Positions 6,550 through 13,726 of a stretch of 23,670 nucleotides of DNA are shown one piece after another. Within the stretch, counting starts at the first letter, position 1. Every line of letters begins with the position of its first letter. The stretch comes from a virus. Location: IMG/VR virus record IMGVR_UViG_3300048582_000022, positions 1-23,670 of that record; one strand, given 5' to 3'. The translations under genes were made by a program, and so were the position numbers. Below the pieces are notes generated by a model. That model saw only the letters and a list, made by a program, of their open reading frames with translations. It made no database searches and was not told where the DNA came from.

Positions 6550-7790
6550 TCCAATTCCCCGGTTCCAGCGTTGAATTTCAGGCGGCGCGCGCCGGTCTCC
6601 GGGGCGGTTGTAGGCGCGCTGTCGGATCGCGTTTCTGCGAAAATGCGGTCCCCAGCCTCGGGGCCGTGGATGACGCGCAACAGCGTTCTTTCGTAGTCCT
6701 CAAGATCGCGCAGGAATGTCGGGCTGTTCTGGTTAAGCGCGCCCGCCTTGTCCTGAATGACCTTCATTTCCGGGGCGGTAAGCGCGCCAAGGCCGGTTGC
6801 GCCGGTCGGGGATGCTTCCCGCATGGCTTGCAGCGTAGTGGTTGCGGCATTGGCGCGCAGCACGTCAATCTGGCGCTCCACTTCGGCGCTGTCCGTGTAG
6901 GGGATGTTCGCAACTAGGCTTGCGCCCAAGCCGCCAAGGTTCCGCTTAGAAGCCGCTTCCCGCGCCCGCGCCGCCGCCGTGGTGATCGTGTCGGTTGCAA
7001 CTGTATTCGCGCCCGCCGCGCTTGCATCCGCTGCGCTGGTGTCCTCGGGGCCGCCAGGGATGGGGACCATACGGTAGCCAGCGGGGCTGGTCGGATCGAC
7101 AACGGCAGCGAAGCCTTGCGGGATTGACCCGATTTCAGTTTTCGGCCCCGATGATCCACCGACATTGACAACCGTTTCCGGCGTCCTTGCCGTGCCTTGG
7201 GGCAGGATGCCAGCCTTCACGTCTGCCGCCAGCTTGCCCTCGGCCGAAAGCGGCTCCGGCCCGGCGTTCATCTTGAGGATTTCCGCCACGCTCATGAACT
7301 GCGCAGCCAGCACTTCCCGGTTGTCAAACTGCCCCACCATTTCAGGCCGCCCGCTTTGCACCATCAGCGCGTCAAAGGCTTCCGGCGTCGGGGCCGCAAG
7401 GGCCTGCTTGATGCCAGCCTCAAGGGCCGCCGCTTCCTGCGCCGCTTGCTCTGCGCTCAGGCTCTTGGCGTAGGCCTCGGCCTCGCGCTGCGTTGCCGTG
7501 TCCAGCGCGGCCATTTTCTTCGCCGTGAAGTCCATGTCTTGCCGGGCCGACTGCACCCCGAGGATATTCTGCTGCGTCCCAAGTGCGGCGTTTGGGTCCA
7601 TGCGCGCCAAGGCGTTCAGGGCGTTCTGATCACCGGCCATGATTCGCGCGCCCTGATCCTGGTAAAGCGCGGCAAGGGCGTTCTGCCGGTTCAGGTTGAT
7701 CTGGCCTTCCGCCGCCACTCGGCCACGGTCCATCGCGCCCATGATGTCCGGCGTCTGGCCCGCAAGGATGATGTTCGGGTTTAGCGCCAT
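6546..7790 (-). CDS. Internal virion / DNA-ejection protein (P22 gp20 position)
   Basis: A 414-residue, strongly helical, Ala/Gln-rich protein without membrane segments. Residues 1-180 are an extended helical region (for example QNALNALARMDPNAALGTQQ). Residues 195-260 are Pro/Gly-rich and probably flexible. Residues 275-390 are helical again with acidic clusters. Helical, Ala/Gln-rich internal proteins of this size lie next to the gp7- and gp16-like genes in P22-type phages and are ejected with the DNA. GAGG upstream of the ATG at 7790 supports the start, three bases after the lysozyme stop. The stop overlaps the next start as ATGA. No motif identifies the family by itself. Confidence 0.6.
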   Translation of the reverse strand: MALNPNIILAGQTPDIMGAMDRGRVAAEGQINLNRQNALAALYQDQGARIMAGDQNALNALARMDPNAALGTQQNILGVQSARQDMDFTAKKMAALDTATQREAEAYAKSLSAEQAAQEAAALEAGIKQALAAPTPEAFDALMVQSGRPEMVGQFDNREVLAAQFMSVAEILKMNAGPEPLSAEGKLAADVKAGILPQGTARTPETVVNVGGSSGPKTEIGSIPQGFAAVVDPTSPAGYRMVPIPGGPEDTSAADASAAGANTVATDTITTAAARAREAASKRNLGGLGASLVANIPYTDSAEVERQIDVLRANAATTTLQAMREASPTGATGLGALTAPEMKVIQDKAGALNQNSPTFLRDLEDYERTLLRVIHGPEAGDRIFAETRSDSAPTTAPETGARRLKFNAGTGELE

Positions 7791-7793
7791 GGG

Positions 7794-8399
7794 TTAGCCT
7801 CGCATGGAAAGGGCATTGCGCCCGCGATTGACGTTGAAGAAGGCGCGGGGGTCTTGCCGCATGTCCACCATCTGGAATGGATCCGGCGCGGCCAGGGCGT
7901 TCTGTTGCGGGGCTTGGGGTTGGGCCGTCATGCCCGCCAGCGCGTTGCCGGTGGCTGCGGGGGTCGATGGCATAGCCCCGGCTGGCTGGTATGCCTTGCC
8001 GCCGAGGTAGGCCGCTTCCCGCCGCGCCCGATGGCTTTCGGCGGGCCGCAGAAACTTGTTGACGATTGCCGCCGCCGCCGTGCCGGTATCGCCCGCGCTG
8101 GAAATGGCGTTCCATGCAGCGGCTTCCGGCCCCTGCAATTCGGTCATCAGGAAGTCCATTTGCAGGTTGGGATCGTCCACCGGAACGCCGCGCTCAGCTG
8201 CGAAAGCCTCAAGCGCGCGACGGCGCGGGCCGGTCCACTGCATCAGGCCGAAACCGCCCCGCGATCCGGGGACAATCGGCGCGATTTCGTTGATGCCGGG
8301 ATTAAGCCCGCTTTCGTCGCGGGCGTTCAGCGCGAAGGCTTCGGCAATGTGTGGGGCAACGCCGCGCTGGACTAGCCCGTCAATGAACCAGTCAGCCAT
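7794..8399 (-). CDS. Virion-associated lysozyme (phage tail lysozyme type)
   Basis: A 201-residue protein. The first 130 residues resemble phage tail lysozymes (Phage_lysozyme2-like). RDESGLNPG at 27-35 carries the probable catalytic Glu29, and GGFGLMQWTGPRRRALEAFA at 48-67 is the characteristic second motif. It would locally open peptidoglycan during DNA delivery. The C-terminal 70 residues are Ala/Pro/Gln-rich and likely disordered or a virion-packing tail. The start is the ATG at 8399 (MADWFIDGL), overlapping the upstream stop by one base (TAATG). Longer in-frame extensions lie inside the preceding gene and are rejected. Its place among ejection genes, far from the lysis cassette, argues for entry rather than release. 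Confidence 0.85.
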   Translation of the reverse strand: MADWFIDGLVQRGVAPHIAEAFALNARDESGLNPGINEIAPIVPGSRGGFGLMQWTGPRRRALEAFAAERGVPVDDPNLQMDFLMTELQGPEAAAWNAISSAGDTGTAAAAIVNKFLRPAESHRARREAAYLGGKAYQPAGAMPSTPAATGNALAGMTAQPQAPQQNALAAPDPFQMVDMRQDPRAFFNVNRGRNALSMRG

Positions 8400-9358
8400 T
8401 ACCGCCCCCCGCCGAACCAAGGCGCAGTCGCGCCGCCAGTTTGCGACCTGTTCAGGTTGCTTTGATAGTTCCACGCGCCGAGGACGTTCTGAATACCGCC
8501 GCTCAAGGCGTTGGCCTGCCCGATAGCCCCGGCGGATCGCGCGTTGCCGATGTTGCCGAATGCGTTGGAAATGTTCCCCGCCGCCGCTTGGCTGGCCGCG
8601 CCTGACATGGTGGCCGCGCTCATGCCGGTGTCGGCCCGCGCGCCAAGGCGTGACAAATAGTTGCCGTATTCGTTGGATCCGTAGTCCTGCCCGAATTTCA
8701 GCGAATCCCGCAAGGCAGCGCCAGACAACAGGCCGCCCCGCGCCGCCGCCGAAGATTGCAAGGCGTCCATGCCGGTTTTCATGCGGAAGTCAAAGCCCGG
8801 CGTCTTGGTGTATCCGCCGTAAGGCGTCCCGCCCGTGGTGTTGGCGTTGGCGTAGGCCTGCGCCTCTTCCATGGTGCCGAAGGTCTGGCCGCCAACCCGG
8901 AACATCGGCCCCGCATTGCCAAAGCCGCGATTGCCGCCCGCCATCTGCGCCCGCAGGGCTTCCTTTTGTTCGCGGATGTTGCCTGCACCTACGCCCGGAA
9001 CAAGGTTGTTGAGGAACAGATTGCCGATCCCCACGCCGCCGCCGGTTTGCCCCGGCCTGCCGATGGTCTGCCCGCCCGTCATGCCCACGTCGCCCGGCAT
9101 GATCGTTTCGATAGCCATTGGCGTCCCGCCAACCATCGGGCGCGCGGCAAGGCCCAGCTCGTAATCAAGCGCCTGCTGCGCCAGATTACCGCCCGTGCGG
9201 TAATTCGCCAGATCGTTGCGGATCAGGTCCCGCGTTTCGGTCTGAAACGCAATGTCACGGTTGGCCGCATCGGTCTGCGCCCGCGCCGCCGTCTTGGCCG
9301 CCCTGGATTGCCCAATGCCGCTGATAATGCTGCCGCCAACTGCCGCCGCTACTGCCAT
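8399..9358 (-). CDS. DNA-transfer / internal virion protein (gp7-like)
   Basis: A 319-residue protein. GGAGG five bases before the ATG at 9358 selects this start (MAVAAAVGGSIISG) over an ATG four codons upstream. The N terminus has a small hydrophobic Gly/Ala segment and then a helical Ala/Gln-rich region (about 20-65). The middle is Gly-rich. Residues from about 184 on contain the pattern TPGFDFRMKTGMDALQSSAA, then RGGLLSGAALRDSLKFGQDY, which I recognise from many podophage internal virion proteins. The C terminus is Gly/Asn/Ala-rich, ending GATAPWFGGGR. It is first in the ejection block, as gp7 is in P22. It overlaps the GNAT-like gene by ten bases. Confidence 0.75.
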   Translation of the reverse strand: MAVAAAVGGSIISGIGQSRAAKTAARAQTDAANRDIAFQTETRDLIRNDLANYRTGGNLAQQALDYELGLAARPMVGGTPMAIETIMPGDVGMTGGQTIGRPGQTGGGVGIGNLFLNNLVPGVGAGNIREQKEALRAQMAGGNRGFGNAGPMFRVGGQTFGTMEEAQAYANANTTGGTPYGGYTKTPGFDFRMKTGMDALQSSAAARGGLLSGAALRDSLKFGQDYGSNEYGNYLSRLGARADTGMSAATMSGAASQAAAGNISNAFGNIGNARSAGAIGQANALSGGIQNVLGAWNYQSNLNRSQTGGATAPWFGGGR

Positions 9359-9726
9359 TGTGGCCTCCATCCAACCATCACGACAGGCTCTGCCAGCGGC
9401 AGTGTCCCGTCGATTTCAAAGCCAATCCGGCGACACAGCGCCAGCATTGGCCGATTACTTGCCTTGACCCATCCGATAATGCGCTCGGCCCCGACCTCAG
9501 CCGCGTATGCCTGCAAGATCGCCACAGCGGCCCCATCTACACGCCTGACGCCCGGCAAGGCCCCGAGGTGGCCCATCCAGACGCCCGGCCACAGATGCAT
9601 GTGGAAAGCGCCGCACAGCCCGTCTAGCGTGCGGTAGTCCATCCAGTCGCCCAAGTCCCCGACTGCGCCTTGCGCGGGGTGCGTGAAGTATGGCGCAGCC
9701 TCTTGCGCCGTTAGCCGCTGGATCAA
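9349..9726 (-). CDS. GNAT-like (N-acyltransferase-fold) phage protein
   Basis: A 125-residue protein. I place the start at TTG 9726, which overlaps the upstream stop as TTGA. Upstream in-frame ATG codons lie inside the previous gene, and the next Met (in WMDYRT) would remove the first strands. The C-terminal part reads like the last motifs of the GNAT fold (GWVKASNRPMLALCRRIGF then MVGW). A central VWMGHLGALPGVRR fits the strand and loop before the acetyl-CoA site. A full Q/RxxGxG/A signature is not obvious, so it may be a structural use of the fold or an enzyme modifying a virion or host target. GNAT-like genes occur in other phage structural operons. Its role is unknown. The Shine-Dalgarno match is weak, consistent with coupling. 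Confidence 0.62.
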   Translation of the reverse strand: MIQRLTAQEAAPYFTHPAQGAVGDLGDWMDYRTLDGLCGAFHMHLWPGVWMGHLGALPGVRRVDGAAVAILQAYAAEVGAERIIGWVKASNRPMLALCRRIGFEIDGTLPLAEPVVMVGWRPQWQ

Positions 9727-10076
9727 ATCGCCGTCGCCACAGACACGTTGGCTTGGTATTTCTTCACGTTCACGCCGTCCGACATGCTGATTTCCATGAC
9801 GCAGGTGCGGAAATAGCCAAGGCGCGGCAAGGCGGGCAGAAGGGCGGTTTGCGCAGCCGACAGTCCGACCTGCAACAGCCCGCCAGCATCGCCAAGGGCT
9901 TCCACCTGCAAGATCGGCTCTTGGATGTAGTCGGCATAGGCAACGCGCCATTGCGCTTGCGGTTTGGTCTTGAATGTCGCGGTGCCGGTCCAGCCGGTCC
10001 AGTCTTGCCCCACGACTGTCACGTCATAGGCGAACGGCTCGCCTTGGGCGATCTTGATCGGCGGAAGTCTGTCCAT
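9723..10076 (-). CDS. Small beta-rich structural protein, unknown
   Basis: A 117-residue protein from the ATG at 10076, with AAGGGA five to six bases upstream. The opening (KIAQGEPFAYDVTVVGQDW, then TGTATFKTKPQ) reads as alternating strands, like an immunoglobulin-type or baseplate-adaptor N-terminal domain. The end (CVMEISMSDGVNVKKYQANVSVATAI) is also strand-rich. There is no signal peptide, membrane helix or catalytic motif. The stop overlaps the presumed TTG start of the GNAT-like gene. A virion protein of the neck, tail or fibre-attachment site is the most likely role, inferred from position. Confidence 0.6.
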   Translation of the reverse strand: MDRLPPIKIAQGEPFAYDVTVVGQDWTGWTGTATFKTKPQAQWRVAYADYIQEPILQVEALGDAGGLLQVGLSAAQTALLPALPRLGYFRTCVMEISMSDGVNVKKYQANVSVATAI

Positions 10077-10085
10077 GTCGATCCC

Positions 10086-10751
10086 TTACGCGCTCAAGGC
10101 CGCAGCCAGTTTCGCGGCTTTTTCGGCGGATGTGACAACGGTCCCGTATGGCACCGCGTTGGCGTTCTGCTTGGCCCAAACCGCGTCGGCCAAGGCTTCC
10201 GGGGAAAGCGGGGTAGCGCCACCCCACGATCCGGACATGGACAGATCGCCCTTCAAGTCTGCCGATCCGGTCAAGGACAAGACGCCCGTGCCTTCCACCG
10301 GCACAATCATGGACAGGCCCGCGCCGCCCGTAATGCTGATTGCGCCATCGCCGCCAAGGCCGATAGTCAGCGCAAGCCCGGCGTCCCCGGTAAAGCTGGC
10401 TGATCCGGTCCCTGACAGGGTGATGATCAGCGAGGCGTTTGCGTTGTCTGCCGTGAAGGATAGCGTTGCCGTGCCGATCAGCGGCCCGCCTTGCAACAGG
10501 TCACCAGCGCCCGCCGTCTGGATGACCGCCTGCCAGGATGACAGGCCGCCCGCGACGATTGGCAGGGTAAACGCGCCGCCCCGTGCGTAGCCATCAGGAA
10601 CGGAAGCCGTCTGCGGGATCGTCTCACCGTAGAAGATGCTATAGCGTTCGCCCTTGGGCGGGATACGCGGCATGTTGATCGTGGTAACAGATGCGTTGAA
10701 GCGGTAGGGCATGAAGCCCGGCCCCGATCTGCTGCCAAGGGGGTATTGCAT
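10086..10751 (-). CDS. Structural protein with four 20-residue glycine-rich repeats
   Basis: A 221-residue protein starting at the ATG at 10751, four bases beyond the preceding stop, with a GGGG-type ribosome site formed by the end of the upstream gene. Residues 91-170 are four repeats in exact 20-residue register (91-110, 111-130, 131-150, 151-170). Each has the form x-G-T/D-G-small-hydrophobic-S/T-hydrophobic-TG followed by hydrophobic strands, suggesting a repetitive beta structure. The N terminus (1-60) is a separate unit (YRFNASVTTINMPRIPP). The C terminus (180-221) has a helical PEALADAVWAKQ motif like those at the ends of other phage structural proteins. Probably a virion surface or fibre component. 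Confidence 0.6.
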   Translation of the reverse strand: MQYPLGSRSGPGFMPYRFNASVTTINMPRIPPKGERYSIFYGETIPQTASVPDGYARGGAFTLPIVAGGLSSWQAVIQTAGAGDLLQGGPLIGTATLSFTADNANASLIITLSGTGSASFTGDAGLALTIGLGGDGAISITGGAGLSMIVPVEGTGVLSLTGSADLKGDLSMSGSWGGATPLSPEALADAVWAKQNANAVPYGTVVTSAEKAAKLAAALSA

Positions 10752-10755
10752 CGGC

Positions 10756-11634
10756 TTAGCCCCAAACCGTCTCGACATGGCCGACAAAGGTCGTCGCCGC
10801 CGCAACAGCCGCACCCGCGACGAAAATCGGCACAATGCAGGCCCCGTCCTTGATCACCGGCAAAGACGGGATTTGGTTGATCAGGTCTTTCTCGTGGTAA
10901 AGTGATGCAACCCCAAGCGTGATTTGTGCCAAGGGCTTTGCAAGGCACAGGGCGAATGTCCCGGTGTTGGCCGCCGACATGGTGACGGATGCCACGTTGC
11001 GCACCCCGCTATCGCCCGATGCCAAGGGCAGGAAGGGGCCGTAGTTGTTCGCCGCCGTCCCCGAATGGCTGATGTGGCCGACAATCGCGGATGCGGTCAT
11101 TGCCACCGTTACAGGCAGCGTGTTGCCGGTGTTGCCCGCTTGGTCAGTGTAGGAAAGCGCAAGGTTCTGCGCCGTCGCACCAGCCGCCGCAGTCTGCACC
11201 TGATACAACCGCAAGCCGTCGCCGTTGGTATAGCGCAAGGTCGGGGTGCCGGTGAGCGTCTGCGCCGATGTGGTGTTGTTGGAAATGCCGGGCCAGTAGC
11301 CTTGCAGGTCCACCAGATACAGCGTCCCCGGAATGGCCGTCGCAGCCGTCGAAAGCACCCCCATGTTGAGGATATGCTTGATCAGGGTGGACACGTTGCC
11401 ACCGTGCGGAATGCCGAAAGCCTGCGTCCCGTTGCCGGTTGCCTCGTCGCAGGTGCGCCAAGCCAGCGCCGTGCCAGCCCATGCGTTGGCAACCGGGGAT
11501 CCGGCAAGCAGGCTCATGTCATAGGAACGGCCCGCCGTGTAAGCGCCTGCGCCGGTGATCTTGTTGAAGTCAAACCGCGAAGTCTGCCCAGCGGAAATGG
11601 CGGTCACAAGGTTGTCGATCGATTGGATTGCCAT
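10756..11634 (-). CDS. Structural protein, paralogue B of a tandem pair
   Basis: A 292-residue protein from the ATG at 11634, three bases after the stop of its paralogue. It is the same length as the upstream protein at 11638-12516. Matching blocks appear in the same order: an N-terminal helix (SIDNLVTAISAG), LVDLQGYWPG at 107-116, LRYTNGDGLRL at 133-143, LSYTDQAGNTG at 160-170, GPFLPLASGDSGVR at 199-212, LAKPLAQI at 231-238 and a C-terminal VWG. It is predicted to be beta-rich with no signal peptide or catalytic motif. In the P22-like order it lies in a block between the tail hub and ejection genes. Capsid decoration, neck or fibre protein are the likely options. The family is not recognised. 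Confidence 0.62.
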   Translation of the reverse strand: MAIQSIDNLVTAISAGQTSRFDFNKITGAGAYTAGRSYDMSLLAGSPVANAWAGTALAWRTCDEATGNGTQAFGIPHGGNVSTLIKHILNMGVLSTAATAIPGTLYLVDLQGYWPGISNNTTSAQTLTGTPTLRYTNGDGLRLYQVQTAAAGATAQNLALSYTDQAGNTGNTLPVTVAMTASAIVGHISHSGTAANNYGPFLPLASGDSGVRNVASVTMSAANTGTFALCLAKPLAQITLGVASLYHEKDLINQIPSLPVIKDGACIVPIFVAGAAVAAATTFVGHVETVWG

Positions 11635-11637
11635 GTG

Positions 11638-12516
11638 TCAGCCCCAAACAAAAGTGAGATTGCCGAACAGCGAGAACGTCCGCGCTGACCCCGAAGTCAT
11701 CATGAAAAGCCCCAGATGCGCGCCGTCTGCCACCGCTGGCATGTTGAAGCCGTTGGTCATTGCGAAGTGACGTTCAGTCACCACGGAAACCCCGGCTGCG
11801 GCTGAGTTGTGCCGGTTTTCAATCGCGACCATCGGCTTGACGAGGTAGATCGCAAACAGCCCGCCCGGTGGGGTGATGAACTGGATGCTGTCGATTTGCC
11901 GAATGCCGGTATCGCCCTCGGCCAGCTTGCAAAACAGCGGGCCAGACGATCCGCCGTTGGCCGTGGTATAGGACGCCTTAGTCACGCCGTAGGTCGTCGT
12001 GAACCAGTCAACCGTGCGCCCCGATACCCCGTTGGAGTTGGTATAGCTGACGGTCATCTGCGCCGCCGCAACAGCCGGGGCAACTTGGTTGACCAAGACA
12101 GCCCGCACCCCCGCGCCCGTTGCATAGCGAGGCAATGGCAGGGTGTTGTCCATTTCCTGCACGTCCGTGCTATCCCCGTCCAACAGGGGGTAATAGCCGA
12201 TCAGGTCGTAAATCTGGCTCTCAATCCGCACTTGCCCCGTGCCGGTCGGGGCGGTGTAGATGTTGGCCTCAAGCAGCCGCCGTTCCATGCCAGCCGGAAT
12301 GTCTGGAAACCAGATTGCGTCATTTCGCACCGCTACAGCCGGGGTGAACGTCGCCGCGTCCCCAATCCGCGCGTCATAGGCTGGCTGTCCCGAGGCAAAG
12401 GCCCAATCCGTCCAGGTGTTGTCCCCGGCAACCGCATTTGCGTTCTTGAAGAAACGTTGCGTGTGGATGCGCCCGGCGTCCACTGCGTCCGCAACGTCCT
12501 TGATGGATCGCAGCAT
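11638..12516 (-). CDS. Structural protein, paralogue A of a tandem pair
   Basis: A 292-residue protein whose ATG at 12516 overlaps the preceding stop (TAATG). Matching blocks to its neighbour are: SIKDVADAVDAGR near the start, IYDLIGYYPLL at 102-112, LPRYATGAGVRAV at 128-140, VSYTNSNGVSG at 156-166, GPLFCKLAEGDTGIR at 192-206, YLVKPMVAIENRH at 224-236 and the C-terminal VWG. Overall identity by eye is low, about a fifth to a quarter, but order and spacing are kept, so an old duplication is likely. It lacks enzyme or membrane motifs and is beta-rich. Function is unknown; virion structural by context. Confidence 0.62.
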   Translation of the reverse strand: MLRSIKDVADAVDAGRIHTQRFFKNANAVAGDNTWTDWAFASGQPAYDARIGDAATFTPAVAVRNDAIWFPDIPAGMERRLLEANIYTAPTGTGQVRIESQIYDLIGYYPLLDGDSTDVQEMDNTLPLPRYATGAGVRAVLVNQVAPAVAAAQMTVSYTNSNGVSGRTVDWFTTTYGVTKASYTTANGGSSGPLFCKLAEGDTGIRQIDSIQFITPPGGLFAIYLVKPMVAIENRHNSAAAGVSVVTERHFAMTNGFNMPAVADGAHLGLFMMTSGSARTFSLFGNLTFVWG

Positions 12517-12731
12517 TACCGGCCCGCCCGCCGCTTGCGGGCATCAGCCCGCGCGCAAAGTTCATCCCACTGCCAAGAAACGCGCGGCCCGCTGTCGCCA
12601 GACTTTAGCGGCACTCCGTCAACCAGAATGTCGCCAAAATTTGGCCAGCCGTTCCAAGGCACGTCCCGCAAAATCTCCACGCGATGGCCGTTGCGTTCGA
12701 AGGTTTCGCCCTCTGTGTAAAGCAACTGCAT
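12516..12731 (-). CDS. Small protein of unknown function in the structural operon
   Basis: A 71-residue protein whose ATG overlaps the upstream stop as TGATG, and whose stop overlaps the next start as TAATG. Such double coupling supports a real gene. The N-terminal half (MQLLYTEGETFERNGHRVEI) looks like short strands. DVPWNGWPNFGDILVDGVPL has three aromatic residues. The C terminus is a basic helix (LCARADARKRRAGR) that may bind nucleic acid or another virion protein. No family is recognised. Confidence 0.6.
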   Translation of the reverse strand: MQLLYTEGETFERNGHRVEILRDVPWNGWPNFGDILVDGVPLKSGDSGPRVSWQWDELCARADARKRRAGR

Positions 12732-13171
12732 CAGTCAACCGTGCCAGTCAGTGCGCCAGCGTTGAAAAGCGGGGTGATCCCGGCGGAAATCGCCCGCGAC
12801 GCCGACAAAGCGCCGCGATACAGGATTTCCGTCGCACCCGAGGATGCAACCCCAACCGAAAAGTGCGTAACAGTCGCCGATCCCGCCGTGCATTCGCCAA
12901 ACTGGACAGTCGCCGTGTTGCTCACTTGGTTGCCAGACACCGTGAAACCGCCCGCAGAGCGCGCCACCGCGACACGGGCATACCCCGTATAGGCCGCCTC
13001 GGACGTGTTCTGGACGCCCGTTTCACCGGGGTCTGCGGTATGCAGGGCAATGAAGAACGACCCAGCCGCGCCGGATGGTTGCAGCCCGCCCGCGTTGCCG
13101 ATGTTGGCCCAAGCCGTGTTGTTGAAAAGAAGCTGCAACAGCGCAGTTTCCGAGGCGTTGCTTAGGGACAT
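12731..13171 (-). CDS. Phage tail-fibre-like structural protein (small beta family)
   Basis: A 146-residue protein of a type seen in many phages. It shows a SLSNASETALLQLLFNNTAW opening, FFIALHTADPGETG at 39-52, GYARVAVAR, a central strand ending in SNTATVQF, TVTHFSVGVASSG and a closing LYRGALSASRAISAGITP then LTGTVD. These proteins are annotated as tail-fibre-like or minor structural proteins; their exact place in the virion is usually not established. AAGGAG eight bases upstream of the ATG at 13171 is one of the best ribosome sites in the window, suggesting high expression. The stop overlaps the next start by one base. Confidence 0.75.
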   Translation of the reverse strand: MSLSNASETALLQLLFNNTAWANIGNAGGLQPSGAAGSFFIALHTADPGETGVQNTSEAAYTGYARVAVARSAGGFTVSGNQVSNTATVQFGECTAGSATVTHFSVGVASSGATEILYRGALSASRAISAGITPLFNAGALTGTVD

Positions 13172-13183
13172 TGTTCCCGCTCC

Positions 13184-13726
13184 TTAGCTGTATGAAATGC
13201 CGGTCAGGTCGCCGCCCGAGTAGGAAAGCGTCTTGGTCAGGTCGATCCCGCCCGGCGTAGCGCCCGAAAGCACCACGGAAGTCAGATCGCCGCTCGTGTA
13301 GTTGAGGGTCTTGGTGATGCCGTTGGCGTAGACCACAGATGTCAGGTTGCCGCTCGTGTAGTTCAGCGTCGCCCCGGATGCGTCCAGGTTCTTCGCCACG
13401 GTCTCGAATGTCGGGGTGCCGCCGCTGCCACTGGCCCCGGAAATGGTCAGGCTGCCCGCCGCGTCGTTGTAGTTGAGCGTGATGTTCGTGCCCGCGACAA
13501 GCAGGCTTGCAACCCGGTCGTCTACACGCTCTGCGAAGTTGTCGATGGTCCAGACGGTGCCGCTGCCCGATACCGTAATGTCGCCCTTGTCGCCGTCCGT
13601 GACGCCCGTTCCCGGCCCGCCGCCGATACCACCGCCAGCGTTGGCGATTTCCCGCGCCAGCGCCTGAACGCCAGCCTGCGTGAAGTTGCCAAGCTGATCA
13701 ACATAGCGAATGTCCGTGCGCAGCAT
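13184..13726 (-). CDS. Repeat-bearing fibre-like virion protein
   Basis: A 180-residue protein. The ATG at 13726 overlaps the tail-hub stop (TGATG) and is preferred to a TTG one codon earlier. Residues 41-62 (GVTDGDKGDITVSGSGTVW) are a linker common in phage fibre and tail proteins. Residues 31-38 are a Gly hinge. The C-terminal third has three near-identical units at 119-132, 139-152 and 165-178 of the form TLNYTSG-N/D-LTSVV, likely stacked beta strands. It occupies the position of the P22 tail-needle gene (gp26) immediately after gp10. It lacks the long heptad helices of gp26, so it may be a different tail plug, a short fibre or a decoration protein. Confidence 0.6.
   Translation of the reverse strand: MLRTDIRYVDQLGNFTQAGVQALAREIANAGGGIGGGPGTGVTDGDKGDITVSGSGTVWTIDNFAERVDDRVASLLVAGTNITLNYNDAAGSLTISGASGSGGTPTFETVAKNLDASGATLNYTSGNLTSVVYANGITKTLNYTSGDLTSVVLSGATPGGIDLTKTLSYSGGDLTGISYS
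13204..13372 (-). repeat. Three imperfect direct repeats inside the fibre-like gene
   Basis: Copies near 13204-13238, 13281-13315 and 13341-13372 share a core like GCCGCTCGTGTAGTT. They encode the TLNYTSGDLTSVV units of the protein at 13184-13726. They are coding repeats in frame, with no spacers of constant length. Confidence 0.7.

Noticed and set aside
13204-13372. Direct repeats considered as CRISPR-like or iterons
   Set aside because: Only three imperfect copies with unequal spacing, fully in frame with a repeat protein.
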